6,973 nt of DNA from Labilibaculum sp. (lineage in GTDB: Bacteria; Bacteroidota; Bacteroidia; Bacteroidales; Marinifilaceae). The stretch spans positions 4,181 through 11,153 of the forward strand of contig JADGFH010000126.1 in NCBI GenBank assembly GCA_016743925.1, in the 5' to 3' direction. Position 1 is the stretch's first letter. Each line of letters begins with the position of its first letter. A program made the position numbers and the translations under genes. Below, piece by piece: positions 1-5,870 of the stretch. The notes beneath the pieces are model-generated. The model made no database searches. It was not told where the DNA came from and worked only from the letters and a program-made list of their open reading frames with translations.

Positions 1-143
1 GTAACTTGATTTCGAAGGCTCATAAATTTCTCAACCTTAGCCTTAGTTTCAATTTTAGAATCAATTTCATCATTCTCTTTATCGCAAGAAGTTAAATTTA
101 AAAGAGTGATCGCTGCTACAATAAATATCCAAAAATTTTTCAT
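1..143 (-). CDS. Lipoprotein, N-terminal part (cut by window edge)
   Basis: Reading leftward from the ATG at 143, the frame is open to the window edge (47 codons). The protein begins MKNFWIFIVAAITLLNLTSC: one Lys, a hydrophobic core, and an LTSC lipobox with the lipidated Cys at residue 20. This is a classic signal peptidase II signal, so the mature protein should be anchored to a membrane. After the Cys comes DKENDEID. Acid-rich sequence next to the Cys is a feature of surface-directed lipoproteins in some Bacteroidota, so outer-membrane or surface placement is possible but unproven. The rest is hydrophilic and helical-looking, and no domain can be named from this fragment. There is no Shine-Dalgarno; the leader is AT-rich, as is normal for the phylum. 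A promoter and an FNR/CRP-like site lie just upstream, suggesting control by respiration or redox state. Confidence 0.8.
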   Translation of the reverse strand, partial: MKNFWIFIVAAITLLNLTSCDKENDEIDSKIETKAKVEKFMSLRNQV

Positions 144-181
144 GTTTATATTTTTTAAGTGTTTTAATAATTAATACACTG

Positions 182-189
182 CAAATATA
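182..189 (-). promoter_or_regulatory. Bacteroidota -7 box of the lipoprotein gene
   Basis: On the minus strand this reads TATATTTG, an exact match to the TAnnTTTG -7 consensus. Transcription would start near 175-178, giving a leader of about 33 nt before the ATG at 143. No good -33 TTTG lies at the usual distance, which fits a promoter that needs an activator. Confidence 0.55.
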
Positions 190-211
190 AAGGGGCAATT
201 AAGGAGAGTTA

Positions 212-225
212 TTGACCTAGATCAA
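212..225. promoter_or_regulatory. FNR/CRP-like palindromic operator
   Basis: TTGAC-CTAG-ATCAA differs by one base from the perfect FNR-type palindrome TTGAT-N4-ATCAA. Its centre (218.5) lies about 41-43 bp upstream of the start predicted from the -7 box at 182-189. That is the standard position of a class II activator site for CRP/FNR-family regulators. Both the match and the placement can be seen in the sequence; the identity of the regulator is inferred. It would act on the lipoprotein gene, since no intact gene reads away to the right. Confidence 0.5.
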
Positions 226-287
226 AATCGATAATTTGTCTAAAAAAATCACTTTAAACTTATTCAAAGCTGTCAGATGAATTGGTA

Positions 288-618
288 CTATTTTACGATC
301 AATCTCAGCTTACTAAATTGAATGATCAATCCATTCTCGTCTCTGAACCGTTACAACAAATGAACCTGATTGGGCATTACAATATACAAAGACTCTTCGG
401 TTACCGAATAGTCCACAAAATTGATCAACTGAGATCCCTTCCCTACCCTTTTCGAACAAATTGATCTCAAAATACTCATGCCTGTGTATATTGGTAAAAT
501 CGTACACGGGTTTGTGAGCCACTTCCATCATTTGAAAAGACAAATGATCATGATTTGCATTTTGTAATTCCTGAGTTTTCATGGCAGACATTCCCTTTTT
601 AAAAGTTTGCATCATCAT
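288..618 (-). pseudogene. AraC-family regulator, N-terminal arm only (frameshifted remnant)
   Basis: The open part encodes residues such as IHRHEYFEINLFEKGREGISVDQ, which resemble the sugar/effector-binding cupin arm of AraC-type regulators. After a TTTT run (about 417-420) this frame becomes nonsense. The next frame continues the same fold with FVDYSVTEESLYIVMPNQVH, the expected strand and 'PxQVH' segment, so a one-base insertion split the gene. The second frame then meets TAA at 351-353, where Gln (CAA) would fit (HLL-stop-RFRDENGLIIQFS). It goes on to about 288, where stops accumulate. The C-terminal helix-turn-helix half (normally around 100 residues or more) is absent. The start may be ATG 616-618 or ATG 580-582; the latter has an AAGGGA-like sequence upstream. 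With no DNA-binding domain this cannot be a working regulator. Confidence 0.75.
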
Positions 619-682
619 AATTAAGGAAGTGCAAGCTACTTGTTTTTAGAGAAAAATCAATAACTCTAGCCTATCCAACCGC

Positions 683-1927
683 TCAACTCGTTTCCAATAC
701 CTCATCTGTCACCTCCTGCTTCCCACTCTTGATATAATCTCTTAAACCATCTAAATTGGCGGTTTGCATAGCTTCAGCGGTAAATTCTTCGTTGTGTAAT
801 TTGAACAAATCACCACAACCAGCCTCTTCGAACATGCCCGACAAGCGAGGATAATCCTCCTGATCCACATTCATGAACGTACTCAATCGGTCAATTTTCC
901 AGTACTCAATATCATTCCAACCCAAACCACATATTTCTTTTAGCTTGTCCCCTTCGGGCGTAGTAGCATGCGTAATAAACAGAAAGGTTCTGATAACAAA
1001 ATCATCATTAATAATATTGGCAACAAAATATCCCACCTTACATTTAAATAATTTAAAAAGGATTAAAATGTAACCATCACTGAAATCCATAAATTCAAGA
1101 TCTGTAAAATTTTCATAAATAGCGTAATTTATAGCTTCTTCATCCAATAAGTCTAGTCTTTCTTTTAAACGTTCCAGCGCATGAGATTGAATATAAATAT
1201 CTAGCCACTCCTTACTACCAGCGTATGCTTCTTTTAAATCCGAAGCTTCCATTTGTCCATACCAAGGTAACTCATGAATACGGGGCAATATAAAACGATA
1301 CACCAATCGTGATTTTCCTTTAATTTCAATCTTTTTTGATCTGGCATATCCTACACCTATTCTATGTCCGAATTCCAAAGCAAGATTATTAGGATCGCAA
1401 AATGTTTCGCGCAAGGTCAAGCTGTAAATCTTATTTCGCATACTAGAAATGGCTGTGATGGTCTTTTTAAATGCAGCAACATAATGCATAGTTATCTGTT
1501 CTGTACTTAATTCAATTTTGCTGGCATCCCCAATATACTGCCACAATTCAACGCGCCTTTGAGGGGTTAAACTATTGTCATGTATAATTTGGAAATAACA
1601 AAACAACAGACCCAATTCAATGGTATTGTACCATATCCCATCGTGAAGTAACATGGGTTCACGCAATCTTTTATGAATAAGATGTCCAATACGATTCATT
1701 TCACTTGAACTTACAATTTGCCCTTCGGTTTTAACCGGATTTGGCACCACAATCCGATAAATGCACATGCTCTTCATTTCTTTTTGTGTAAAACGAAGCT
1801 CATATTTATGAGAAAACTTGTCTGCTAAAAACTCGTACATTTTTTTTTCGAACACCTTTATACCTTTCTTTTTATTTAAAGGCTTACGTACAACTTGCTC
1901 GTTTTTACGTTTTTTCTTTCTGGCCAT
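683..1927 (-). CDS. Hypothetical protein, 414 aa, Lys-rich N-terminus
   Basis: I do not recognise this family with confidence. Residues 1-30 are extremely basic (MARKKKRKNEQ... with further KKK runs), the kind of tail that often contacts nucleic acid. Residues 30-240 form a mixed helical domain. At 248-259 a SHALERLKERLD stretch introduces a compact alpha/beta segment (about 248-330). This resembles the 'HAxxRxxxR' start of small toxin-like or DUF4258-like folds, but the match is only suggestive. No signal peptide or membrane segment is visible, so it is probably cytoplasmic. The start is supported by AAAAGGAGGA at 1937-1946, nine bases upstream. It is transcribed away from the ATPase/HNH pair, sharing the 1928-2170 spacer, so it may or may not belong to that system. 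No convincing terminator is seen after its stop; the 619-682 spacer shows nothing recognisable. Confidence 0.85.
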   Translation of the reverse strand: MARKKKRKNEQVVRKPLNKKKGIKVFEKKMYEFLADKFSHKYELRFTQKEMKSMCIYRIVVPNPVKTEGQIVSSSEMNRIGHLIHKRLREPMLLHDGIWYNTIELGLLFCYFQIIHDNSLTPQRRVELWQYIGDASKIELSTEQITMHYVAAFKKTITAISSMRNKIYSLTLRETFCDPNNLALEFGHRIGVGYARSKKIEIKGKSRLVYRFILPRIHELPWYGQMEASDLKEAYAGSKEWLDIYIQSHALERLKERLDLLDEEAINYAIYENFTDLEFMDFSDGYILILFKLFKCKVGYFVANIINDDFVIRTFLFITHATTPEGDKLKEICGLGWNDIEYWKIDRLSTFMNVDQEDYPRLSGMFEEAGCGDLFKLHNEEFTAEAMQTANLDGLRDYIKSGKQEVTDEVLETS

Positions 1928-1936
1928 AACAAATAG

Positions 1937-1946
1937 TCCTCCTTTT
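1937..1946 (-). promoter_or_regulatory. Strong Shine-Dalgarno for the 414-aa gene
   Basis: On the minus strand this reads AAAAGGAGGA, with nine bases before the ATG at 1927. Full AGGAGG sites are uncommon in Bacteroidota, where most genes rely on AT-rich leaders, so this fixes the start well. Confidence 0.7.
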
Positions 1947-2024
1947 CATAAGTGCCTTCCCAATTTAATAATTAAATCTGTTAATTGTTAAATATCAAGC
2001 ACTTTTTTGCAGCAGATTATGAGA

Positions 2025-2032
2025 TACATTTG
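2025..2032 (+). promoter_or_regulatory. Candidate -7 box for the ATPase/HNH operon
   Basis: TACATTTG matches TAnnTTTG exactly. A TTTG lies upstream at 2006-2009, but the 15-nt spacing is shorter than the usual 19 or more, so the -33 element is doubtful. A start near 2037 would give a leader of about 133 nt that contains the whole CTGWCAR structure at 2075-2146. Confidence 0.4.
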
Positions 2033-2074
2033 TTACATTTAAAGCTCGCAAATGAGAAATAAATAATCGTCGAA

Positions 2075-2146
2075 ACGCTGACAGATCCCTTGGATGCTGT
2101 CAAGTTTTTTCACTCACCTGTCAGACTGAAAAGCTGCTGACAGCGT
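2075..2146 (+). promoter_or_regulatory. Four-element CTGWCAR leader, possible attenuator or phased operator
   Basis: Four related heptamers occur: A, CTGACAG 2078-2084; B, CTGTCAA 2097-2103; C, CTGTCAG 2118-2124; D, CTGACAG 2137-2143. Their start-to-start spacings are 19, 21 and 19 nt. As RNA, A can pair with B or C, and D with B or C. The outer ends ACGCTG (2075-2080) and CAGCGT (2141-2146) also pair, so A and D can close the whole element with one A-A mismatch. As DNA, each core is nearly its own palindrome and all four lie about two helical turns apart, on one face of the helix. Both readings fit a regulatory element placed 24 bp before the ATPase start. The pattern is seen directly; the function is inferred. 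Confidence 0.5.
2079..2110 (+). terminator. Terminator-like hairpin in the ATPase leader
   Basis: TGACAG-ATCC pairs with GGAT-G-CTGTCA around a CTT loop, giving 10 bp with one bulged G (2096). AAG and then six T residues (2105-2110) follow. The stem is only moderately GC-rich, so it may be leaky. If the promoter at 2025-2032 is real, this would stop transcription before the ATPase unless B is captured by D, or A by C. That is the usual logic of attenuation. Confidence 0.4.
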
Positions 2147-2170
2147 AAAAAACCTAAAATAAAACCCAAT

Positions 2171-3922
2171 ATGGAACTATTATACGTTTGGATTGAAGAC
2201 TACAAAAACATCAAGAATCAGGGGTTTAACTTTTCGCCTAAGCACTGGTTCTATTACGATAAGAAAAACAAGCAACTCAAACATGAAGAAAAAAATTCCA
2301 ACTACCCCAATAACTTCTTTGGTGAGAACATTAGTAATGTAACTGCAATTGTTGGCAAGAATGGAAGTGGGAAGAGTAATATTATTCAAATAATATCAAA
2401 ACTAACTTCTGGTCAACTATTTAGCAGTAAGTTAATTTTTGCAATCTGGTCACATCGAGGTAAAAGTGAAATTAAATACTATGCAACAAGTTTAATAAAA
2501 TGTAATCTTGAACTCAATCTTAGAAATCTTCCTTCTAATAAATTTCACATCTATTATACAGGCATTCTTCAATACCTTTCATTGGGAAGTAATTCGATTA
2601 ATTTATCAACAATCAGCAAACTAGCTGATATCTCTATATTCCCAAGAGATGATATTCAAAGTAACAGATTTAGAAAAACGCCATTTAAATTTATTTTTAA
2701 CGAATATCAATTTAGGGAGGTAACTCAACAGATTAGGTTCATTGATAATGCTTCGAAAATACTTCAAGATAGCTTAAAGGATAAACTGTATATCCCAAGT
2801 AGCCTAGAAATTAGACTGCATCGACGATATAGAAACTATTATAGAAAAGTAGATGATTTTGCTATAGCCAATAAAAAACTAACCAGTCAAATTATTTGTG
2901 GCTTCTATATTACTATAGTAGAAAACTTATTAAAACATATATCATCAGAAGAAGACAAAATTGTATCAAAAGATATAATAGATAGTTATTCTGACGAAGA
3001 TGGAGCCGCTAACTCATTAAAAAAATTTTCTCGAAAATTCTCACTTAAAACACGAAGCAATAAAACCTATACAGATTCAATAAATTCATTAGAAAAAATA
3101 AGTAATCTAATAAAATCAAATAAATATGGAATAGGAAGTTCATTTGTAAATGAGTCTAAAAAGGAAACAAAACAAATTGACAAATTCTTTATTGGAATAA
3201 AAAAAGAGAGTACAGGTAAAGATATTTTGAAGTTTCTAAATGAATTAAAGATTTCACTTGGCAACTTGCAAAATCTCGTCTCATTCCAATGGGAAGGACT
3301 TAGCTACGGCGAATATGAAGTATTAAAGTTAGGAAGTAGTTTATATACTGAATTGCAAAATAAAACGAAAGGTGAATATAAAAATGTTCTTTTAAATATA
3401 GATGAAGGAGAATTAGGCTTTCATGCAGAATGGCAACGTAAATATTTACCACTTCTCCTCAATCTACTCACTAAACTATTCCCTAACATATCATTTCAGA
3501 TAATTCTCACTACCCACTCTCCCTTCCTAGTCTCCGATCTCCCCAAAGACAACATCATATTTTTAAATAAAAAAGAAAATGGAGATTGTTTAGTTAGTAA
3601 ACCTGAGGACATGACTCACACATTCGGCGCCAACATTCATTCTCTCTACCGCAACTCCTTCTTTTTAGAGAATGGTTTAATGGGTGAGTTTGCGAAGGGG
3701 AAAATTGATGCAGTAATTCGAGATTTGAATCAAGCAAATGTAAAAGAAATAATCTCTGAAGAAAGAAAAAACGAAATTAAATTTATAATTGAACAAATAG
3801 GAGAACCTCTATTAAAGGAGAAATTAATTCGAAAGTTTAAAGAAACTCTTGAACCAATTCAAGACAGAATTAATGAACTCAAATTAGAAATTGAAAAACT
3901 TGAGGCTTCACAAAAACAATAA
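2171..3922 (+). CDS. ptuA: PtuA-like ABC/AAA ATPase of a Septu-type defence system
   Basis: This 583-aa cytoplasmic protein carries a complete ABC-type ATPase core. The Walker A motif is GKNGSGKS (62-69). An ABC-signature-like LSYGEYE lies at 377-383. Walker B is VLLNIDEGE (406-414) with D411/E412, followed by a D-loop-like GFHAEWQRKY. The switch His is in TTHSPF (H449). About 300 residues separate Walker A from the signature, holding a helical, Lys-rich insert. The block THTFGANIHSLYRNSFFLENG and then GEFAKGKI (482-512) is typical of the ATPases partnered with HNH proteins in Septu and retron-Septu loci. The tail (525-583) is a charged, probably coiled-coil helix. The HNH gene follows after 3 nt, so the two are surely cotranscribed. 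In this family the ATPase forms the scaffold that controls the nuclease. Oddities are DEGE instead of DEPE and patchy codon use. It could alternatively belong to a neighbouring OLD-like or AAA_21 subgroup. Confidence 0.75.
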   Translation: MELLYVWIEDYKNIKNQGFNFSPKHWFYYDKKNKQLKHEEKNSNYPNNFFGENISNVTAIVGKNGSGKSNIIQIISKLTSGQLFSSKLIFAIWSHRGKSEIKYYATSLIKCNLELNLRNLPSNKFHIYYTGILQYLSLGSNSINLSTISKLADISIFPRDDIQSNRFRKTPFKFIFNEYQFREVTQQIRFIDNASKILQDSLKDKLYIPSSLEIRLHRRYRNYYRKVDDFAIANKKLTSQIICGFYITIVENLLKHISSEEDKIVSKDIIDSYSDEDGAANSLKKFSRKFSLKTRSNKTYTDSINSLEKISNLIKSNKYGIGSSFVNESKKETKQIDKFFIGIKKESTGKDILKFLNELKISLGNLQNLVSFQWEGLSYGEYEVLKLGSSLYTELQNKTKGEYKNVLLNIDEGELGFHAEWQRKYLPLLLNLLTKLFPNISFQIILTTHSPFLVSDLPKDNIIFLNKKENGDCLVSKPEDMTHTFGANIHSLYRNSFFLENGLMGEFAKGKIDAVIRDLNQANVKEIISEERKNEIKFIIEQIGEPLLKEKLIRKFKETLEPIQDRINELKLEIEKLEASQKQ

Positions 3923-3925
3923 TTC

Positions 3926-4831
3926 ATGATACCTATTCATCCGAATAATTTAAATGAAATAGTTGAGGAATTTTATCAAGCAGTAAAATCATTTGCCATT
4001 TCCAAGAGATATTATAATACTTTGAATGATTGGCTGGCAACCAAAGGTCATTGCTTTGAACAGGTCGTAAAAGCCAAACCTTCCGAACTGAATACTCTAA
4101 AAGTTAAAATAAAGAATGAAGGTGTACCTGTTGAATTCAAAAAAATCTATTCCCAATTTTCCAATAGTTCAAAAGGCTTACGATTTGCCAATGCAGATGG
4201 AAAAATAATTGTCTACTCTGGAATAGATTTAATTGAACACCTAGGCATAACGGTATGCCCATACTGTAACAGGACTTACGTACAAAGTATTACCAACCAA
4301 AATCAATATCACAAAAAGAGAAGAACCTGCGAATTCGATCATTTTTATCCACAAAGCGAATATCCATTTTTGGCAATCTCTTTTTATAATCTAATTCCCT
4401 CATGTAAAACCTGCAATCATATTAAGGGTAAAAATCCCATTCTGTTTTCTCCATATGAAATGAATGGTGAAAGTCTGGTAGAATTTAAATACAATATTGA
4501 AGGAATAGATTATCTAACAGATCCTAAACAATTAGCAATTGAAATAGACTGGAAAAACAATAAGTTTTATGAGTCAAATGGAAAAGTGTTTGGTCTGGAT
4601 GATCTGTATAAAAACCACAACGATATTGCTCAGGAAATCCTTTTGAAAAGGCATATCTATAACGACACTAGAATTGATGAATTGTGGGAGGAATACAAAG
4701 ATCTGTTTTCATCAAAAGAAGAAATCATCCAAATGGTTACAGGCAACTACATCAATGAAGAAGACCTCGGTAAGCGCCCACTAGCCAAACTCACCCGCGA
4801 CATTGCTCGTGAGGTGAAGTTTATTAAGTAG
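3926..4831 (+). CDS. ptuB: PtuB-like HNH endonuclease
   Basis: This 301-aa protein has a zinc-containing HNH (beta-beta-alpha-metal) nuclease core in its middle. CPYC (C111, C114) and CKTC (C160, C163) form a four-Cys zinc site. EFDHFYPQS supplies the catalytic D138-H139 pair, N155 lies in YNLIPSC, and N164 with K167 closes the motif (CNHIKGK). All key residues are present, so it should be active. The N-terminal 100 residues are helical and the C-terminal 110 are charged helices, probably the ATPase-binding and regulatory parts. The start ATG lies 3 nt after the ATPase stop, with no separate ribosome site, so translation is probably coupled. In Septu systems the HNH subunit is held by the ATPase and degrades nucleic acid on phage infection. 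No RT gene or retron lies upstream, so this looks like a stand-alone Septu-type pair. No clear terminator follows; the 21-bp repeat array starts about 50 bp later. Confidence 0.78.
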   Translation: MIPIHPNNLNEIVEEFYQAVKSFAISKRYYNTLNDWLATKGHCFEQVVKAKPSELNTLKVKIKNEGVPVEFKKIYSQFSNSSKGLRFANADGKIIVYSGIDLIEHLGITVCPYCNRTYVQSITNQNQYHKKRRTCEFDHFYPQSEYPFLAISFYNLIPSCKTCNHIKGKNPILFSPYEMNGESLVEFKYNIEGIDYLTDPKQLAIEIDWKNNKFYESNGKVFGLDDLYKNHNDIAQEILLKRHIYNDTRIDELWEEYKDLFSSKEEIIQMVTGNYINEEDLGKRPLAKLTRDIAREVKFIK

Positions 4832-4879
4832 CCATACCAAAAACGTTGACTACTCAACCGGGGCAGTCAGGTTTTCGAA

Positions 4880-5195
4880 TATAAAATTGCTATCCTCGAT
4901 ATCATGGTTCCTATCTGCCACATGTAATTAGATATGCAGGCATATCAAATTTGATGTCGGCAATAGGAAAATTTCAGTGAAGGCATAGCAATTTGCTATT
5001 GCCGCCCCCCAATTTTGCTATAACTAATCGAAAACTTGCTATGGCATGATATCTACTTTTCTATGGTAGATATCTTTTTTGCTATCGCTGATAGAAAAAT
5101 TGCTATCCTAAATAGGAAATTGGAAGTGAAGCACAGCAACTTTGGGGTGCCCCATAGCAAGTTTAAGGTGGAACACAGGGATATCGAGGTGAAGG
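4880..5195. repeat. Degenerate 21-bp tandem array (TTGCTAT/ATAGCAA half-sites)
   Basis: Two half-sites recur in phase. TTGCTAT or a near match starts at 4887, 4908, 4993, 5015, 5036, 5058, 5079 and 5100. Its complement ATAGCAA, ATAGGAA or ACAGSRA starts at 4942 (weak), 4963, 4985, 5091, 5112, 5133, 5154 and 5175. Spacing is 21 or 22 bp throughout and exactly 21 from 5079 to 5175. This makes about 14-15 units in all, each a rough palindrome with a variable centre. Because 21 is a multiple of three, one frame reads as heptapeptides (LNRKLEV, KHSNFGV, PHSKFKV, EHRDIEV). The 22-bp steps break that frame to the left, which argues against coding selection over the whole array. It fills most of the gene-poor interval 4832-5238. 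I cannot assign it to a named repeat family. Confidence 0.75.
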
Positions 5196-5238
5196 AAATC
5201 ATTAAATACTTTAGGATTGTAAAGTTGGTATTCACCAA

Positions 5239-5361
5239 ATGCAGAACAGCTATGTTAATAGGAACAAAGTAGGAACCATTTATATTACTCGAAGCAATCT
5301 TAATGGAAGAATAAGCGGAGTCTTTGGAAAAACAGTGTCTTTTGCTGATATTGTAGAATGA
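5239..5361 (+). CDS. Possible small protein, 40 aa
   Basis: ATG 5239 opens a 40-codon frame (MQNSYVNRNKVGT... to FADIVE) that ends at TGA 5359-5361, one base before a strong hairpin. Gly/Thr/Ile/Val-rich strands (KVGTIYITRS, GRISGVFGKTVSF) give a credible small beta-rich protein without signal peptide or membrane segment. The frame is closed upstream by TAG at 5212-5214, so at most about nine further codons exist. There is no Shine-Dalgarno, which is not a strong objection in this phylum. It could equally be the surviving C-terminal end of a larger gene whose upstream part was replaced by the repeat array. The overlapping 78-codon frame starting at 5036 is less likely, because most of it is translated repeat. 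Confidence 0.42.
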   Translation: MQNSYVNRNKVGTIYITRSNLNGRISGVFGKTVSFADIVE

Positions 5362-5392
5362 GAAAAGGATACCGTGCAGTGGTACCCTTTTC
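5362..5392. terminator. Bidirectional terminator hairpin between convergent genes
   Basis: GAAAAGGATACC (5362-5373) pairs with GGTACCCTTTTC (5381-5392) around a GTGCAGT loop, giving 12 positions with one A-C mismatch. The stem carries A-runs on the left arm and T-runs on the right, so it can work on either strand. It sits between the small plus-strand frame ending at 5361 and the minus-strand gene ending at 5418. Confidence 0.65.
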
Positions 5393-5417
5393 AATTTCAG
5401 AGATCAAGCAGGCGAGT

Positions 5418-5870
5418 TTACTCGTCTGTTTGTTTTTTAGGACGACCAGGAAAACGAGCAGATAACTCTGTTACCTTATCCTTAGCTCCGGGATGTCCCA
5501 TTTTGGCAGCATTTTTCATCAAACTATACACCATTAATGAAACAGTGTAAGCTTCGCTACCTGCCACAGCGAACGAATCTTCAACAGCAGAATTCAACTG
5601 ACTCAATTTGTACTTGATGGAACGAAGACTATCGATTGCCTGCACATCGTGTTCGAATGCCTCCAAATCAATAAAACTACCTAACAAATCGGTTTCCTGG
5701 TGGGCTACTTCATGAGCCTTATCAACAAAACCAATCGATTTGTCGCCCATAATTAACAGGTCTCTCTTACTCTCGGTAAGCACCTCCAATTTTGGCAGCA
5801 AAACACTGCTAAGCGTTTCAAGAGCTCCATCAATCTGAGTTAGCTCTTCAGCAGTTAAAATCAAATACAT
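5418..5870 (-). CDS. Hypothetical protein, 150 aa, all-helical
   Basis: I do not recognise the family. The protein is predicted cytoplasmic, with no signal peptide or clear membrane span. It is a string of amphipathic helices: MYLILTAEELTQIDGALETL at the start, a hydrophilic centre, and SEAYTVSLMVYSLMKNAAKMG around 105-125. A short basic, Pro-containing tail follows (RFPGRPKKQTDE). The base composition and codon use look like those of the neighbouring housekeeping genes. The start ATG at 5870 has only a weak purine-rich AGAAGAAGA sequence upstream. It is monocistronic, converging on the hairpin at 5362-5392. A helical adaptor or structural role is possible, but nothing in the sequence points to one. 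Confidence 0.8.
   Translation of the reverse strand: MYLILTAEELTQIDGALETLSSVLLPKLEVLTESKRDLLIMGDKSIGFVDKAHEVAHQETDLLGSFIDLEAFEHDVQAIDSLRSIKYKLSQLNSAVEDSFAVAGSEAYTVSLMVYSLMKNAAKMGHPGAKDKVTELSARFPGRPKKQTDE

Noticed and set aside
270..276. CTGTCAG as a fifth copy of the leader element
   Set aside because: It is a single heptamer without partners at about 20-bp spacing; one chance match in a window of this size is expected.
282..464. 60-codon plus-strand frame
   Set aside because: It lies antisense to the AraC-type remnant, whose two frames give recognisable family sequence; the plus-strand peptide has no such pattern.
873..1073. 66-codon plus-strand frame
   Set aside because: It is fully inside the 414-aa gene on the opposite strand and shows no domain or ribosome site.
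1928..2170. Retron msr-msd RNA upstream of the ATPase/HNH genes
   Set aside because: Retron-Septu loci have a reverse transcriptase gene next to the RNA; none is present in the window, and the divergent 414-aa protein has no RT motif such as YxDD.
4880..5195. CRISPR array
   Set aside because: The period is only 21 bp, there are no constant repeats separated by unique spacers, and no cas genes are present.
5036..5272. 78-codon plus-strand frame as a real gene
   Set aside because: Most of it is translated 21-bp repeat, and its end overlaps the better-placed 40-codon frame. It is treated as a by-product of the array, though the heptad pattern is kept as a finding.
5053..5394. 113-codon minus-strand frame
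   Set aside because: It runs through the tandem array and the terminator hairpin; its length is explained by the 21-bp period avoiding stops.
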